DNA from: Devosia algicola
Lineage (GTDB): Bacteria; Pseudomonadota; Alphaproteobacteria; Rhizobiales; Devosiaceae
Reading direction: 5' to 3'
DNA length: 64,000 bases
NCBI RefSeq assembly: GCF_028816455.1
Contig: NZ_CP118246.1
Span: 2,556,501-2,620,500 of the forward strand
Positions 1-10,506 of this stretch are shown here, piece by piece. The notes under the pieces were generated by a model, which was given only the letters and a program-made list of their open reading frames with translations, was not told the origin of the DNA and made no database searches. The first letter of the stretch is position 1. Each line of letters opens with the position of its first letter. Made by a program: the position numbers and the translations under genes.

Positions 1-2
1 CG

Positions 3-824
3 ATGACAGCACTGCGGCCCATCGAGCCCAGCCGCTTGCCCGGATGGCGTGGCGTTGCGGTCCATCTTTATATCTATGGCTTTCTGACCCTGGCGCTGGC
101 ACCGCTCATCGTTGTCGTCGTCAGTTCCTTCCGGAACACGCTATATGGTCAGTTCGTCGATGGATATTCCTTTGAGAACTATCTCGATTCCCACCGCGAC
201 ATCCTGCGCTATGTCGGCAACACCTTCGGCATTGGCATTACCGCGCTGGTCATCCTGGTCATCGTCGCCGTGCTCGTCGCCTACCTCACTGTGCGCCGCA
301 AGGGCATGCTTAGCGGTACGCTCGACACCATGACCATGGTACCCTATGTGGTCCCCGGACTGGTGATTGGTATCGCCCTTGTCACCGCCTTCAGCCAGGC
401 ACCGCTGATCCTCACCGGGACCTTCACCATCATGGTGATCGCGCTCACCATCCGACGCCTGCCGTACTCCGTGCGCTCGACCACGGCGCTCATGTATCAG
501 CTTAACCCGAGCATTGAGGAAGCGGCCATCAGTCTGGGGGCGTCCAAATTCCGAACATTGGTGCGGATTATCGTGCCTGCCCTGGCGCCCGGCATTCTCT
601 CCGGGGCGATTTTGAGCTGGGTCACCATCATCACCGAGTTGAGCACGACGCTGTTCCTCTACAATACCTCGACCCAGACGTTGTCGCTCGGTATTTATGC
701 CGAGGTCATTCGAGGCCAACTCGGCACCGCTGCAGCCCTGTCAACAATGTTGCTTGCGCTTACCATGCTGTCACTCATTCTGCTGATGCGGCTACCCGGC
801 GGGCAAAGGGAGTTGCGGGTCTGA
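3..824 (+). CDS. ABC transporter inner-membrane permease (possibly iron/polyamine type)
   Basis: A 273-aa integral membrane protein that would form part of the channel of a binding-protein-dependent importer. It has six likely membrane segments, the first at about residues 23-43, and a cytoplasmic EAA loop near residue 170 (EEAAISLGASKFRTL followed by IVPALAPG) that docks on the ATPase. The sequence resembles second permeases of ferric-iron, putrescine or phosphonate systems; the substrate cannot be told. The ATG at base 3 is a natural start, but upstream sequence is outside the window, as are its binding protein and ATPase. The 210 bases downstream, up to the LacI-type gene, hold no clear gene. 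Confidence 0.8.
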   Translation: MTALRPIEPSRLPGWRGVAVHLYIYGFLTLALAPLIVVVVSSFRNTLYGQFVDGYSFENYLDSHRDILRYVGNTFGIGITALVILVIVAVLVAYLTVRRKGMLSGTLDTMTMVPYVVPGLVIGIALVTAFSQAPLILTGTFTIMVIALTIRRLPYSVRSTTALMYQLNPSIEEAAISLGASKFRTLVRIIVPALAPGILSGAILSWVTIITELSTTLFLYNTSTQTLSLGIYAEVIRGQLGTAAALSTMLLALTMLSLILLMRLPGGQRELRV

Positions 825-1036
825 CCATTGGCCGCAGCAGACAGCGATTATGGCGCACAACTTGCAATGCGAGCATGTACAATTATGGGGCGGCAGTGGC
901 GTTGTGAATGGCCCCCATGAACGCCACTGGCGGCAAGAGCCGCCGACGTCCAGCGAAAACTACTGCTTTGCCTATTGCGCAGCGCTGCGCTAAGTCATGC
1001 CACTGTCGCATACAACCGTTCTCAGGCATCTCAATA

Positions 1037-2066
1037 ATGGTCACGCTCAAGGAAATTGCCAAGAAGGTTGGCGTCTCGTCTGCGACGGTTTCCCGCGTGC
1101 TCAATTTTGATACCACCTTGTCGGTCACACCACAGAAGCGCCAGGCAATTATCGAAACCGCCGAAGCGCTGAGTTACGCAACGCCACGCGCCCGCAAGCG
1201 TACGCGGCAGCGCGATCTGCATCGCGTGGCGCTCGTCCACTTCCTGCGGCCCGAACAGGAACTGACCGACCCCTATTATGTCGGCTTGCGGCTTGGCATC
1301 GAGAGCCGGTGTCATGAGTCTCAAGATCGAAACGATAAAGGTCTATCATACCGTCAGCATGCCCGACCCGACCTTGCTGCAGTCCGCCGACGGCGTCATT
1401 GCCATCGGGATACATTCCACAGCGGAAATCGACTGGCTTCGCGAACATTGCCGGCACCTGGTCTTCGCTGACTTTGCGCCACCCGGCGATGAATTCGATA
1501 GCGTCGGCAGCGACCTGCGGACCGCCACCCGCAAAATGCTGAATGCCTTGAACGATATGGGGTACAAAAGGATCGGGTTCGTCGGATGGGCGGAGTCTGC
1601 GGATGAACCCTATTCGGAAACCCGCTGCCGGGCCTATGTCGAATGGTCCCGGGAATTTGCGACCTTTGATCCCAGCCGCTGCATTACTGAACACAGCATG
1701 GATCGAACCACCGAAGAGTTCGGGCACCGGCTCGCACCGCGGCTATTGTCCTCACCCGAACTACCCGATGCGATTTTGACATCCAACGACAATATCGCAG
1801 TGGGCATATATCGCGCCCTGCACGAGCGCGGCCTGCGCATTCCCGACGATATAGCGGTCGCCAGCTTTAACGACATTTCGGTGGCGCAATTTCTCAATCC
1901 GCCTTTGACAACCATCCGGCTGCCCGCCGAAGAGATCGGGAAAACCGCCGTCAATCTCCTGGTCGAACGCCTTGGCGGTCGGGATCTCTCGCGCCATATC
2001 AGCATTGCAAACCGCATCATCTGGCGGCGCAGCACACACGCCGTGCAGGCGATGAAAAGCGGCTGA
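1037..2066 (+). CDS. LacI-family transcriptional regulator of the sugar operon (one extra base)
   Basis: A sugar-responsive repressor of 342 aa once a base is removed. Residues 2-50 form the LacI-type helix-turn-helix (VTLKEIAKKVGVSSATVSRV). The rest is the periplasmic-binding-protein-like effector domain, with the family-typical run LTSNDNIAVGIYRALHERG and PLTTIRLPAEEIG near the end. The frame breaks at GAGTCTC, where T1319 splits a GAGCTC; without it the text reads RCHELKIETIKVYH. It lies directly upstream of the binding protein, permease, GH2 and ATPase genes and probably controls them. The ATG at 1037 is chosen because it begins the conserved HTH; longer starts have no homologous sequence. 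Confidence 0.88.
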
Positions 2067-2161
2067 GATAAATATTTACTAAATTATTGCACTCGCCACC
2101 CACACCCGTTAAGGATTGGTGTCTGGCAGGGAGAGAGCCTGCCACGAATTGGGAGGAATTC

Positions 2162-3437
2162 ATGAATCTGTTTGCTTCGAGATGGAGCCGCGTGCTCGGC
2201 ACCACCATGGCTGGCGTTGGCATGCTCACGGCGACCGCTGTGTCTGCCAGTGAACTGACGGTCTGGTGCTGGGACCCTAACTTCAACATTCCGGCAATGA
2301 CCGATGCCGGTGCCCGTTATACCAAGGACCACCCGGACACCACGTTCAACATCAACAACATCTCTCAAGACGATATCAACCAGAAGCTGCAAACCCAGCT
2401 TTTGGCCGGCGTCACCGACGGGTTGCCCGACATGGTGCTGATCCAGGACGACAACGCACAGCGCTTTCTTCAGTCATTTCCAGGCGCTTTCGTCCCGCTG
2501 TCTGACTCCATCGACATGACGAAATTTGCATCCTACAAGGTTGCTGCGGCAACCTATGACGGCAAATCCTATTCACTCCCGTTCGATTCCGGCGTTGGTG
2601 GATTGTTCTATCGTTCCGACTATCTTGAACAGGCTGGCTACGGCGCTGACGATCTCAACGACATCACCTGGGATCAGCTGATCAAAATCGGCACCGACGT
2701 CAAGGACAAGACCGGCCATCAGCTGCTGAGCATGGACTATAATGATGACGGTATGATCATCATGATGATGCAGTCCACCGGCCAGTGGTATCTCAAGGAT
2801 GGCAGCGAGCCGAATATCATTGATAACACCGCCCTCAAGGCCTCCCTCGAAGTTTTCCAGAAGATGGCGCAGGCCGGTCTCATCAAGTCGATCACCGGCT
2901 GGACAGACTATACCGGTGCTTTCACCTCGGGCGAGGTTGCCGCTGTGCCACAGGGCGTCTGGATCACCGGCACAATCAAATCGCAGCCTGATCAGAGCGG
3001 CGATTGGCGTGTAGCACCCCTGCCCAAGGCTCGACGGTGTCGATGGCGCAACGCATTACTCCAACAATGGTGGCTCAAGCTGGTACGTTCTGGCCTCGTC
3101 CGAGCACACGGACGAAGCCGTCGACTTCCTCAAGACCGTCTGGGCCGGTGATGTCGACTTCTATCAGGGCATCCTCGTCAATCAGGGCGCCGTTGGCTCG
3201 CTGCTGGCAGCGCGCGACGGTGACGCTTACAAAGCGAGCGACGACTTCTTTGGTGGCGAGCCAGTCTGGCAGAACTTCTCCGATTGGCTCAGCAAAGTGC
3301 CTTCGGTCAACTATGGCACCTTCACGCCCGAAGCACGTGCTGCGGTCCAGGCTCAGCTGCCCACCATCGCCAATGGTGGCAGCATCGACGATGCGCTCCA
3401 GGCCATCGACGGCCAACTCCGTCAGCAGATTCAATAA
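2162..3437 (+). CDS. Sugar ABC transporter substrate-binding protein (one extra base)
   Basis: Periplasmic binding protein of the CUT1/UgpB type, 424 aa after correction. A signal peptide (residues 1-23, cleavage probably after SAVSAS-like sequence before ELTVWCW) follows a strong ribosome site, GGGAGGAATT. The first frame stops at 3151 because an extra G at 3028/3029 turns AAGCTCGAC into AAGGCTCGAC; the true text is PLPKLDGVDGATHYSNNGG and runs to 3437, ending ALQAIDGQLRQQIQ. It is the first gene of the transport operon. The sugar is unknown; the GH2 enzyme downstream suggests a beta-linked galactoside or glucuronide, which is inference. Confidence 0.88.
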
Positions 3438-3454
3438 CCACGACCTTTCCGGGG

Positions 3455-3470
3455 GCGGGCTTCGGCCCGC
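3455..3470 (+). promoter_or_regulatory. GC-rich stem-loop after the binding-protein gene
   Basis: Perfect 6-bp stem GCGGGC/GCCCGC closed by a TTCG tetraloop, 18 bases after the binding-protein stop and with no T-run. Such hairpins after binding-protein genes commonly stabilise the upstream message, so that this protein exceeds the permeases. The hairpin is seen directly; the role is inferred. Confidence 0.6.
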
Positions 3471-3539
3471 TCTTCGCATACCATCATACGGCACTGACAT
3501 GGCCGTGGTGGCACGATTGAGCGTGATTTGGAGGGCGGC

Positions 3540-4430
3540 ATGGCTCAAACTCGTTTCGACCGAAACGCGCAGCTAAATGGATGGGCATTCATCATGCCCG
3601 CCATGGTGCTCATCGGTATCTTCATGATCTATCCGATATTATGGTCGCTCTGGATGAGCTTTCAGGTCGGACGCGGCACCAATTTCCAGTTCGGTGGTCT
3701 CGCCAATATCAACCGCTTGCTCAATGATCCGGTTTTTCTGCGCGCGCTGACCAATACCTGCATATTTTTCATCGTGCAGGTGCCCATCATGATCATCCTC
3801 GCCCTGCTGTTCGCCGTGGCACTCAACGACTCGACGCTGCGCTTCAGGGGCCTGTTCCGCACCGCAATCTTTCTGCCATGCGTAACCTCGCTTGTCGCCT
3901 ATTCTGTCTTGTTCAAATCAATGTTTTCCGGTGACGGCGTTGTCAACAATGTGCTGCTGGCAACCCATCTGGTCAGCGACCCCATTCCATGGCTTACCGA
4001 TCCGTTTTGGGCCAAGATCGTCATCATTCTTGCCATCACCTGGCGCTGGACTGGCTACAACATGATCTTCTACCTGGCGGCGCTGCAAAATGTCGATAAA
4101 TCGATTTACGAGGCGGCACGCATTGATGGTGTTCCGGCATGGGCCCGCTTCACCCAGATCACCATTCCAATGTTGAAGCCAGTGATCCTGTTCACCACCA
4201 TCATTTCAACCATTGGCACACTGCAATTGTTCGACGAAGTGAACAACATCACCCAAGGCGGTCCCGGGGACGCGACGCTGACCCTGTCGCTTTACATCTA
4301 CAACCTGACATTCCGCTTCATGCCCAGCTTCGGATATTCGGCAACTGTGTCCTATGTCATCGTCATCATGGTGGCGATCCTGAGCATTGCTCAGTTCATG
4401 ATCGCCCGCGACCGCCGGAGGACAGCATGA
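3540..4430 (+). CDS. Sugar ABC transporter permease, MalF/LacF type
   Basis: First of two paired permeases, 296 aa with about six membrane helices. The EAA motif is at about residues 195-215 (EAARIDGVPAWARFTQITIP), and the family-typical TQGGPGDATLTLSLYIYN follows near residue 245. The ATG at 3540 is preferred over a TTG at 3528 because GGAGGGCGGC sits just ahead of it. Its stop overlaps the next permease start (ATGA), which indicates translational coupling. It should assemble with the following permease and the ATPase at 7507. Confidence 0.92.
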   Translation: MAQTRFDRNAQLNGWAFIMPAMVLIGIFMIYPILWSLWMSFQVGRGTNFQFGGLANINRLLNDPVFLRALTNTCIFFIVQVPIMIILALLFAVALNDSTLRFRGLFRTAIFLPCVTSLVAYSVLFKSMFSGDGVVNNVLLATHLVSDPIPWLTDPFWAKIVIILAITWRWTGYNMIFYLAALQNVDKSIYEAARIDGVPAWARFTQITIPMLKPVILFTTIISTIGTLQLFDEVNNITQGGPGDATLTLSLYIYNLTFRFMPSFGYSATVSYVIVIMVAILSIAQFMIARDRRRTA

Positions 4431-5240
4431 ACTTCATGATCGTTCGCCGGGCGGCGGTATATCTGTCACTGTCCATTGCCACGTTCATTTCGATATTTCC
4501 GTTCTACTGGATGGTGGTAGGGGCCACCAACGAGTCCCGTGACATCGTGACCGGCAAGAGCACTATAGGCACCAACCTTGTGGCGAATTTTCAGAATTTG
4601 CTGGCCCAGGTCGACCTGGCGCAAGTGTTCTGGAATTCAGCCGTGGTGGCGATAGCCGCAACAGTGCTGACACTCGCCGTATCGTCGCTGGCCGGTTATG
4701 GATTCGAGATCTTCAGATCGCGCGTGCGCGAGCGCATTTTCCAGGTGCTGCTGCTACTATTGTCCATTCCGTTTGCCGCCCTGATGGTGCCGCTGTTTGT
4801 GATGATCTCGCGAGCCCATCTGACCAACACCTTTACCGCGGTCATTCTGCCCACCGTCGCCTCGATCTTCATCATTTTCTATTTCCGGCAGGCCACCAAG
4901 GCCTTTCCCGGTGAATTGCGCGATGCCGCCCGCGTTGATGGCCTAAAGGAATGGCAGATTTTCCTTTTTGTGTATCTGCCCTCGATGCGCTCGACCTATG
5001 CGGCCGCGACCATCATCGTCTTCATGACGAGCCTGGAACAATTATTTGTGGCCGCTCATCGTGCTACAGACGGAGGACAAAAAGACCATCACCCTGGTGA
5101 TATCGTCTCTGACGTCGGCCTACACACCCGATTTCGGCGTGATCTTGCTTTCCACCGTGCTCGCCACTCTTCCCACGCTCATCATCTTCTTCGTCCTGCA
5201 GCGACAATTCGTGCAGGGGATGTTGGGCTCCGTCAAATAG
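4427..5240 (+). CDS. Sugar ABC transporter permease, MalG/LacG type (one extra base)
   Basis: Second permease of the importer, 270 aa after correction. It has six likely helices and the EAA loop LRDAARVDGLKEWQIFLFVY at about residue 165. An extra C at 5032 changes ACGAGCTGG to ACGAGCCTGG; removing it gives FMTSWNNYLWPLIVLQT, the conserved segment of MalG-type permeases, and continues to QRQFVQGMLGSVK. It overlaps the preceding permease by four bases and is 14 bases ahead of the GH2 gene. Confidence 0.9.
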
Positions 5241-5254
5241 GCACACTTTTCACG

Positions 5255-7496
5255 ATGCGTTCGATCCAATCATTCAATACCGACTGGCAGTTCCACGCCG
5301 ATCCCACCGATGCACTGACATCGGCGTTCGTGGAGGGCGAACCAATTGTGCTGCCGCATAACGCGCTCGAACTGCCGTTCAACTATTTCGATGAAAAGGC
5401 CTACCAAAAACCATTCGCCTATCAAAAACTGATCCGCCCTGACCCCGCCTGGGCGGACAAGGAAGTCACGCTGCGTTTCGATGCGGCAATGGCCGATGCC
5501 AAAGTCTATTTCAACGGCAATGAAATCACCGCGCACAAGGATGGATATACGCCCTTCGAGGCCAGGCTGACCGGTCTGCTCAAGGATGGTGACAACCTTT
5601 TGACCGTGACAATCAACGGCAGCGAAAACCCTCAGATTCCGCCGTTCGGCGCGATGATCGACTATCTCACCTATGCTGGCATCTACCGTGATGCCTGGTT
5701 GCGGGTGACGCCACCCCTCTTTATCGCCAACCAGAAGATCGAGACACCGAATGTGCTTGAAGGGCGCAGATCGGTCAGAATTGCCGTTGCCCTGGCCAAT
5801 CCGCAGGACAAAGCTCTTTCCGGCACCATCCGGGCCACACTTCGGGACGGCGACACGGTACTGGCAACGACGTCGTTGCCAGTGACCGGGACTGATATCG
5901 CCCTCGCATTTGATGGCCTCGAAAACATAAAATTGTGGGACATCGACACCCCCAAACTCTATGCAATCGAGCCTGGTGCTCGAAACCCCGCATGGCACCG
6001 ATGCCACCGAGACCAAATTTGGCTTTCGTAGTGCTCAATTCACGCCGGACGGCTTCCTGCTCAATGGCCAGCCGCTCAAAATCCGCGGTCTTAACCGGCA
6101 TCAGTCCTTTCCCCACGCCGGTTATGGGCTGGGACGCGCCGCACAGGAGCGGGATGCAGACATCCTCAAGCATGCGCTAAAACTCAATACGGTACGCACC
6201 TCGCACTATCCGCAGTCAAGCTGGTTCCTTGACCGCTGCGACGAGATCGGCTTGCTGGTTTTCGAGGAAATTCCCGGCTGGCAACATATTGGCGGTACCG
6301 ACTGGAAGACGGAATCGGTCAAAAATGTCCGCCGCATGATCGAACGAGACTGGAACCACCCCTCGATCATCATCTGGGGCGTGCGCATCAACGAAAGTCA
6401 GGACGATCACGACTTTTATGCCGAGACGAACCGCGTTGCCCATGAACTCGACACGACCCGGCAGACCGGGGGCGTTCGCTACATCACCGAGAGCGAAATG
6501 CTCGAAGACGTCTATACGATGAACGACTTCATCCTCGGCAATGAGGAACTCGGCGGCAATCGGCCACGGACGCCCCTGCGCCCGGTGGCCGAGACCACTG
6601 GCCTCGACCGGCCGGTTCCCTACCTGGTGACCGAATATAACGGGCACATGTATCCAACCAAAAGCTACGATCAGGAGCAGCGGCAGGCCGAGCATGTGAT
6701 CCGTCATCTTGAGGTACTCGACGCAACCTATGGCGATCCGGCCATTTCGGGGTGCATCGGCTGGTGTGCATTCGATTACAATACACATGCCGATTTCGGC
6801 TCGGGCGATCGTATTTGCCATCATGGCGTGATGGATATGTATCGCGAGCCCAAATTTGCCGCCTACGCCTATGCCAGCCAGGCTGAACCCGACAATGATC
6901 CCGTGTTGGCGCCAGTGACCTTCTGGGCACGGGGCGAACGCAATATTGGCGGCGTGCTGCCATTGATCGTTCTGACCAATTGCGACGAAGTTGAGTTTAC
7001 CTACGGCGCCAATCCACCAAAACGGATCAAACCGGACGTCGAGCGCTTCCCGTACCTGCCCCATCCGCCAGTCATCATCGACCGCCGGCATTTTTCCGCC
7101 GACGAACTCGGACGCTGGGGGATGGTATGGGAAGACGCCAAGATCGTCGGCTATGTCGACGACAAACCGGTGAAGACGGCCAAATTTGTTGCCAATCCGG
7201 TGCTCACGACGCTGCAAGTCACACCGGATCGCGAGATATTGGCCGCCCAAGGCAAGGATAGCGTCCGCGTCATGGTGCGGGCACTGGATCAGGCGGGCAA
7301 CAAGATGCCGTTTCTGTTCGAGCCGGTCAGTATCTCTGTTGAGGGCGCCGCGGTTGTGCATGGTCCGAAACTTGTATCATTGCGTGGCGGCGCGACGGGG
7401 TTCTGGCTGGAATCGACGGGCACGACCGGACCTGTCTCGGTTACTGTGACAAGCGAACGCTTGGGCACAACAACTGTTCAACTCAAAGCGGAATGA
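5255..7496 (+). CDS. Glycoside hydrolase family 2 protein (one extra base)
   Basis: A cytoplasmic glycosidase of 746 aa after correction, of the beta-galactosidase/beta-glucuronidase family. Domain order: sugar-binding beta-sandwich (residues 1-150), immunoglobulin-like domain (150-240), TIM barrel (240-520), C-terminal beta domains. The likely acid/base glutamate lies in [11 protein letters not shown] and the nucleophile glutamate in [12 protein letters not shown]. The extra C at 5972 turns ATCGAGCTGGTG into ATCGAGCCTGGTG; without it the text reads [15 protein letters not shown]. No signal peptide is seen, so it should act on the imported sugar. The exact substrate cannot be told; its place inside the operon is the main functional clue. 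Confidence 0.86.
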
Positions 7497-7506
7497 GGAA
7501 AATCGC

Positions 7507-8582
7507 ATGAGTGGATTGAAACTGCGCGGCGTTCGCAAATCCTTTGGCAGCGTCGAAGTGATCAAGGGCATTGATCTCGATATCGACCCGAACGAGTTCG
7601 TGGTTTTCGTTGGTCCGTCCGGTTGCGGCAAGTCCACATTATTGCGGATGATTGCCGGACTTGAGGGAATTACCGAGGGCGAGCCTGGATATCGGCGGGA
7701 CGCGCATGAACGATGTCGATCCGTCCAAACGCGGGATTGCCATGGTTTTCCAGACTTATGCGCTTTATCCGCATATGAGTGTGCGTCAGAACATGGGTTT
7801 TGCGCTCAAGTTCGCCGGCGTCGCCAAGGACGAGATCGACCGGCAGGTCGATGAAGCGGCGCGTATCCTGGAGCCTGGCCCCGCTCATGCATCGCCGGCC
7901 GGGCGAGTTGTCGGGCGGGCAGCGCCAACGTGTGGCGATCGGACGTGCCATCGTGCGCCATCCAGAGGTGTTTCTTTTCGACGAACCGCTCTCCAACCTC
8001 GATGCCGAGTTGCGGGTGCACATGCGCATCGAGATTGCGCGGCTGCACAAGGAACTGGCGACAACAATCATTTACGTCACCCACGATCAGGTCGAAGCGA
8101 TGACATTGGCCGACAAGATTGTGGTGCTGCGCGATGGATCGGTGGCACAGGTGGGCAGCCCGTTAACGCTCTATGATGACCCCGACAATTTGTTCGTGGC
8201 CGGTTTTATCGGGTCGCCGAAGATGAATTTCCTCAAGGGTGTGGTCGCTGAATCCGGCTCGGATGTGCGCCTGCTCGACTATGGTGACCAGATCATCCCG
8301 CTGCACGACAGCGTAGTCCGGCCTGCTGCGGGCACCAAAGTCACTGTTGGCATTCGTCCCGAACAATTCGAGCCGGACGGCAGCACAAAACTCGATCTCA
8401 AAATCGAAATGATCGAGCATCTCGGCGGCGAAACCTATGTTTATGCCAGTCACAATGATGGCGAGGTAATCACTGTCGCCGCGCGGGACGCCCGTGCCGT
8501 CAAGACCGGCCAGGATTTCGTCGCGCGGTTTAACCCGACAAGTGTCTTGCTGTTCGGCGCCGACGGCAATCGCATACGTTAG
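7507..8582 (+). CDS. Sugar ABC transporter ATPase, UgpC/MsmX type (two extra bases)
   Basis: ATP-hydrolysing subunit, 357 aa after correction. It shows Walker A (GPSGCGKST, near residue 38), Q-loop ([13 protein letters not shown]), signature LSGGQRQR, Walker B ([12 protein letters not shown]), H-loop ([10 protein letters not shown]) and a C-terminal TOBE regulatory domain with GIRPEQFE. Two extra C bases at 7684 and 7874, both inside GAGCT, split it into three frames; the true joins read [12 protein letters not shown] and [12 protein letters not shown]. It starts 10 bases after the GH2 stop and completes the importer. No second copy lies nearby. Confidence 0.9.
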
Positions 8583-8705
8583 CAATGGTGCCGAGACGAC
8601 TCAGTCATTGCGCTCGGTTTGGAGGTCGCGCGACTATTTTAGGCAGGTCTTGGACATGTCATCCCGACGACAGTGCCGGTGTGTGGGTCATGTCCTCAAC
8701 TGCCG

Positions 8706-8749
8706 AAAAATAGCTGACACCCACGCCGTTAGCGACGCCGGTGTCAGCT
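8706..8749 (-). terminator. Rho-independent terminator of the isocitrate lyase gene
   Basis: A perfect 10-bp inverted repeat, AGCTGACACC/GGTGTCAGCT (8712-8721 and 8740-8749), is followed on the minus strand by ATTTTTC. It lies 18 bases past the aceA stop. The T-run is only on the minus-strand side, so it serves aceA rather than the convergent ATPase gene. Confidence 0.75.
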
Positions 8750-8766
8750 GCGCGTCCGGTTACCCA

Positions 8767-10050
8767 TTAGTGAAATTGCGCTGTCTCGGTTGACTCGCCC
8801 ATCGCCGTGGTCGCGCTTTTGCCTTCACTCACCGCAAGCGATACCGCGTCAAAATAGCTGGTTCCGACCTCGCGCTGGTGGCGAACCGCAGAGAAGCCAT
8901 GCGGCTCGGCGGCAAACTCGGCCTGTTGCAGGCGTGAATAGCCTGCCATGCCTTCGGACTTGTAGGCCCGCGCCAACTCGAAGGTTGTAAGACTGAGATT
9001 GTGGAAACCGGCCAACGTGATGAATTGATATTTGTACCCCATGGCGGCAATTTCGCGCTGGAAGCTGGCCATGGCGGCCTCGTCCATATGCTTGGCCCAA
9101 TTGAAGCTGGGCGAACAATTATATGCCAGCATCTGTTCGGGATGGGCTTTGCGTACCGCTTCGGCAAACTTTTTGGCCTCGGCCAGATCCGGCTTGCTGG
9201 TTTCACACCAAATGAGGTCCGCATAGGGCGCATAGGCGATTCCGCGCGCGATGGCCGCATCGATGCCGCCCTTGAGGACATAAAATCCTTCCGAGGTTCG
9301 TTCACCGGTAACAAAAGGGGCGTCGTAAGGATCGATATCGGATGTAATCAACCGCGCGGCCTCGGCGTCGGTGCGGGCCATAATCAGTGTCGGCACGCCC
9401 ATGACGTCTGCGGCGAGACGAGCTGCGGTGAGCGTGCGGATAAACTGGCTGGTGGGCACCAGCACCTTGCCGCCCAGATGACCGCATTTCTTTTCCGATG
9501 CCAGCTGATCCTCGAAATGCACGGCGGCGGCACCGGCCTCTATCATCGCCTTCATCAATTCAAACACATTGAGCGAACCTCCAAATCCGGCTTCCGCGTC
9601 CGCGATGATGGGCACGTAAAAGTCGATCTCTGTTGTGTCCAGACCGTCGGCCTGCTCCATTGTCTGAATTTGGTCGGCACGTTGCAGTGCCTTGTTTATG
9701 CGCTTGACCACACTGGGGACACTATCAACCGGATAAAGGCTCTGGTCGGGATACATGTTGCCCGAAGAGTTGGCGTCGGCCGCTACCTGCCAGCCTGAGA
9801 GATAGATGGCCTTGAGACCGGCCTTGACTTGCTGCACCGCCTGATTGCCGGTGAAGGTGCCGAGGGTGGGCACAAAATCCTCGCTGTGCAGCAACTCCCA
9901 GAGGCGGCGCGCGCCGTTCTCGGCCAATGTATAGTGAATTGGCAAGGACCCTGATAGCCGCGTAACGTCGACCTGAGTGTAGCTGCGGGTGATGTTGCGC
10001 CAGCGATCGGGTGCATAGTCGGGCGTCGGGAATCTGGTCTTGTCGAGCAT
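8767..10050 (-). CDS. aceA: Isocitrate lyase
   Basis: Glyoxylate-shunt enzyme that splits isocitrate to succinate and glyoxylate during growth on acetate or fatty acids. The 427-aa protein has the catalytic signature KKCGHLGGK near residue 195, with the active-site cysteine, and shows similarity along its whole length ([22 protein letters not shown]). The ATG at 10050 follows GAGGAGGACACAAC, an excellent ribosome site; the open frame runs further upstream only because the preceding gene carries an extra base. The product matches the shorter alphaproteobacterial isocitrate lyases of about 430 aa. Confidence 0.95.
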   Translation of the reverse strand: MLDKTRFPTPDYAPDRWRNITRSYTQVDVTRLSGSLPIHYTLAENGARRLWELLHSEDFVPTLGTFTGNQAVQQVKAGLKAIYLSGWQVAADANSSGNMYPDQSLYPVDSVPSVVKRINKALQRADQIQTMEQADGLDTTEIDFYVPIIADAEAGFGGSLNVFELMKAMIEAGAAAVHFEDQLASEKKCGHLGGKVLVPTSQFIRTLTAARLAADVMGVPTLIMARTDAEAARLITSDIDPYDAPFVTGERTSEGFYVLKGGIDAAIARGIAYAPYADLIWCETSKPDLAEAKKFAEAVRKAHPEQMLAYNCSPSFNWAKHMDEAAMASFQREIAAMGYKYQFITLAGFHNLSLTTFELARAYKSEGMAGYSRLQQAEFAAEPHGFSAVRHQREVGTSYFDAVSLAVSEGKSATTAMGESTETAQFH

Positions 10051-10130
10051 GTTGTGTCCTCCTCGGAACATGGTTTGCCAACCGTCTTGGCGGCATTGTT
10101 GGTAGGGTGATGTCAGGGTATGTGTGGCGA

Positions 10131-10359
10131 CTAGGCGACGACCTTGCGGATGAAGGTGGCAGCGATCATGCCGTCGCCGGACAATAGGCTCGGTGCTAGT
10201 GTCGCCCGTCACGAGCGAAAACTGATGGCGACCAATCTTGCCAGCTATGGTGTAGCCCTGCTTGCCCAACTGGCGCGCCTTGAACTGGGCCATGGCGGCG
10301 CTGGCCGAGTGGGCAATGATGGTCAGATATTCCACGCGTTCACTGATGGACGGGCTCAT
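10131..10359 (-). CDS. Small conserved protein upstream of aceA (one extra base)
   Basis: A 75-aa cytoplasmic protein of unknown function, [20 protein letters not shown] through to [10 protein letters not shown] recall similar short proteins next to isocitrate lyase in rhizobia, but no function. An extra base at 10188 turns ACCGAGCTATTG into ACCGAGCCTATTG and fuses the frame into aceA; removing it gives [16 protein letters not shown] and a TAG stop at 10133-10131. A good ribosome site (GAGGAG) precedes the start. Co-directional with aceA, 80 bases upstream, so probably co-transcribed. Confidence 0.75.
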
Positions 10360-10381
10360 TCGCAATTCTCCTCGGTTGTTG

Positions 10382-10500
10382 TGTAAACATTTGACAAACG
10401 AGTAGAACATGCAAGAAATAAGCTACAATCAGGCTGTAAATCTGTAAATACACTGTCAAGTTTCGACGCAAAACTGTAAAGCCTGTCAAGATTGCGCGGA
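10382..10500. promoter_or_regulatory. Divergent promoter region with repeated CTGTAAA / CTGTCAAG words
   Basis: The gap between the aceA-side gene and the regulator carries CTGTAAA three times (about 10434, 10441, 10478) and CTGTCAAG twice (about 10452 and 10486), plus TTTGACAAAC at about 10389. The order CTGTAAAtaca-CTGTCAAG then CTGTAAAgc-CTGTCAAG is a direct repeat. Binding by the adjacent regulator is inferred from position. Confidence 0.5.
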
Positions 10501-10506
10501 GGGCAA

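Noticed and set aside
8767..10410. N-terminal extension of isocitrate lyase
   Set aside because: The extra sequence is the upstream 75-aa gene read through because of the extra base at 10188; aceA has its own strong ribosome site.
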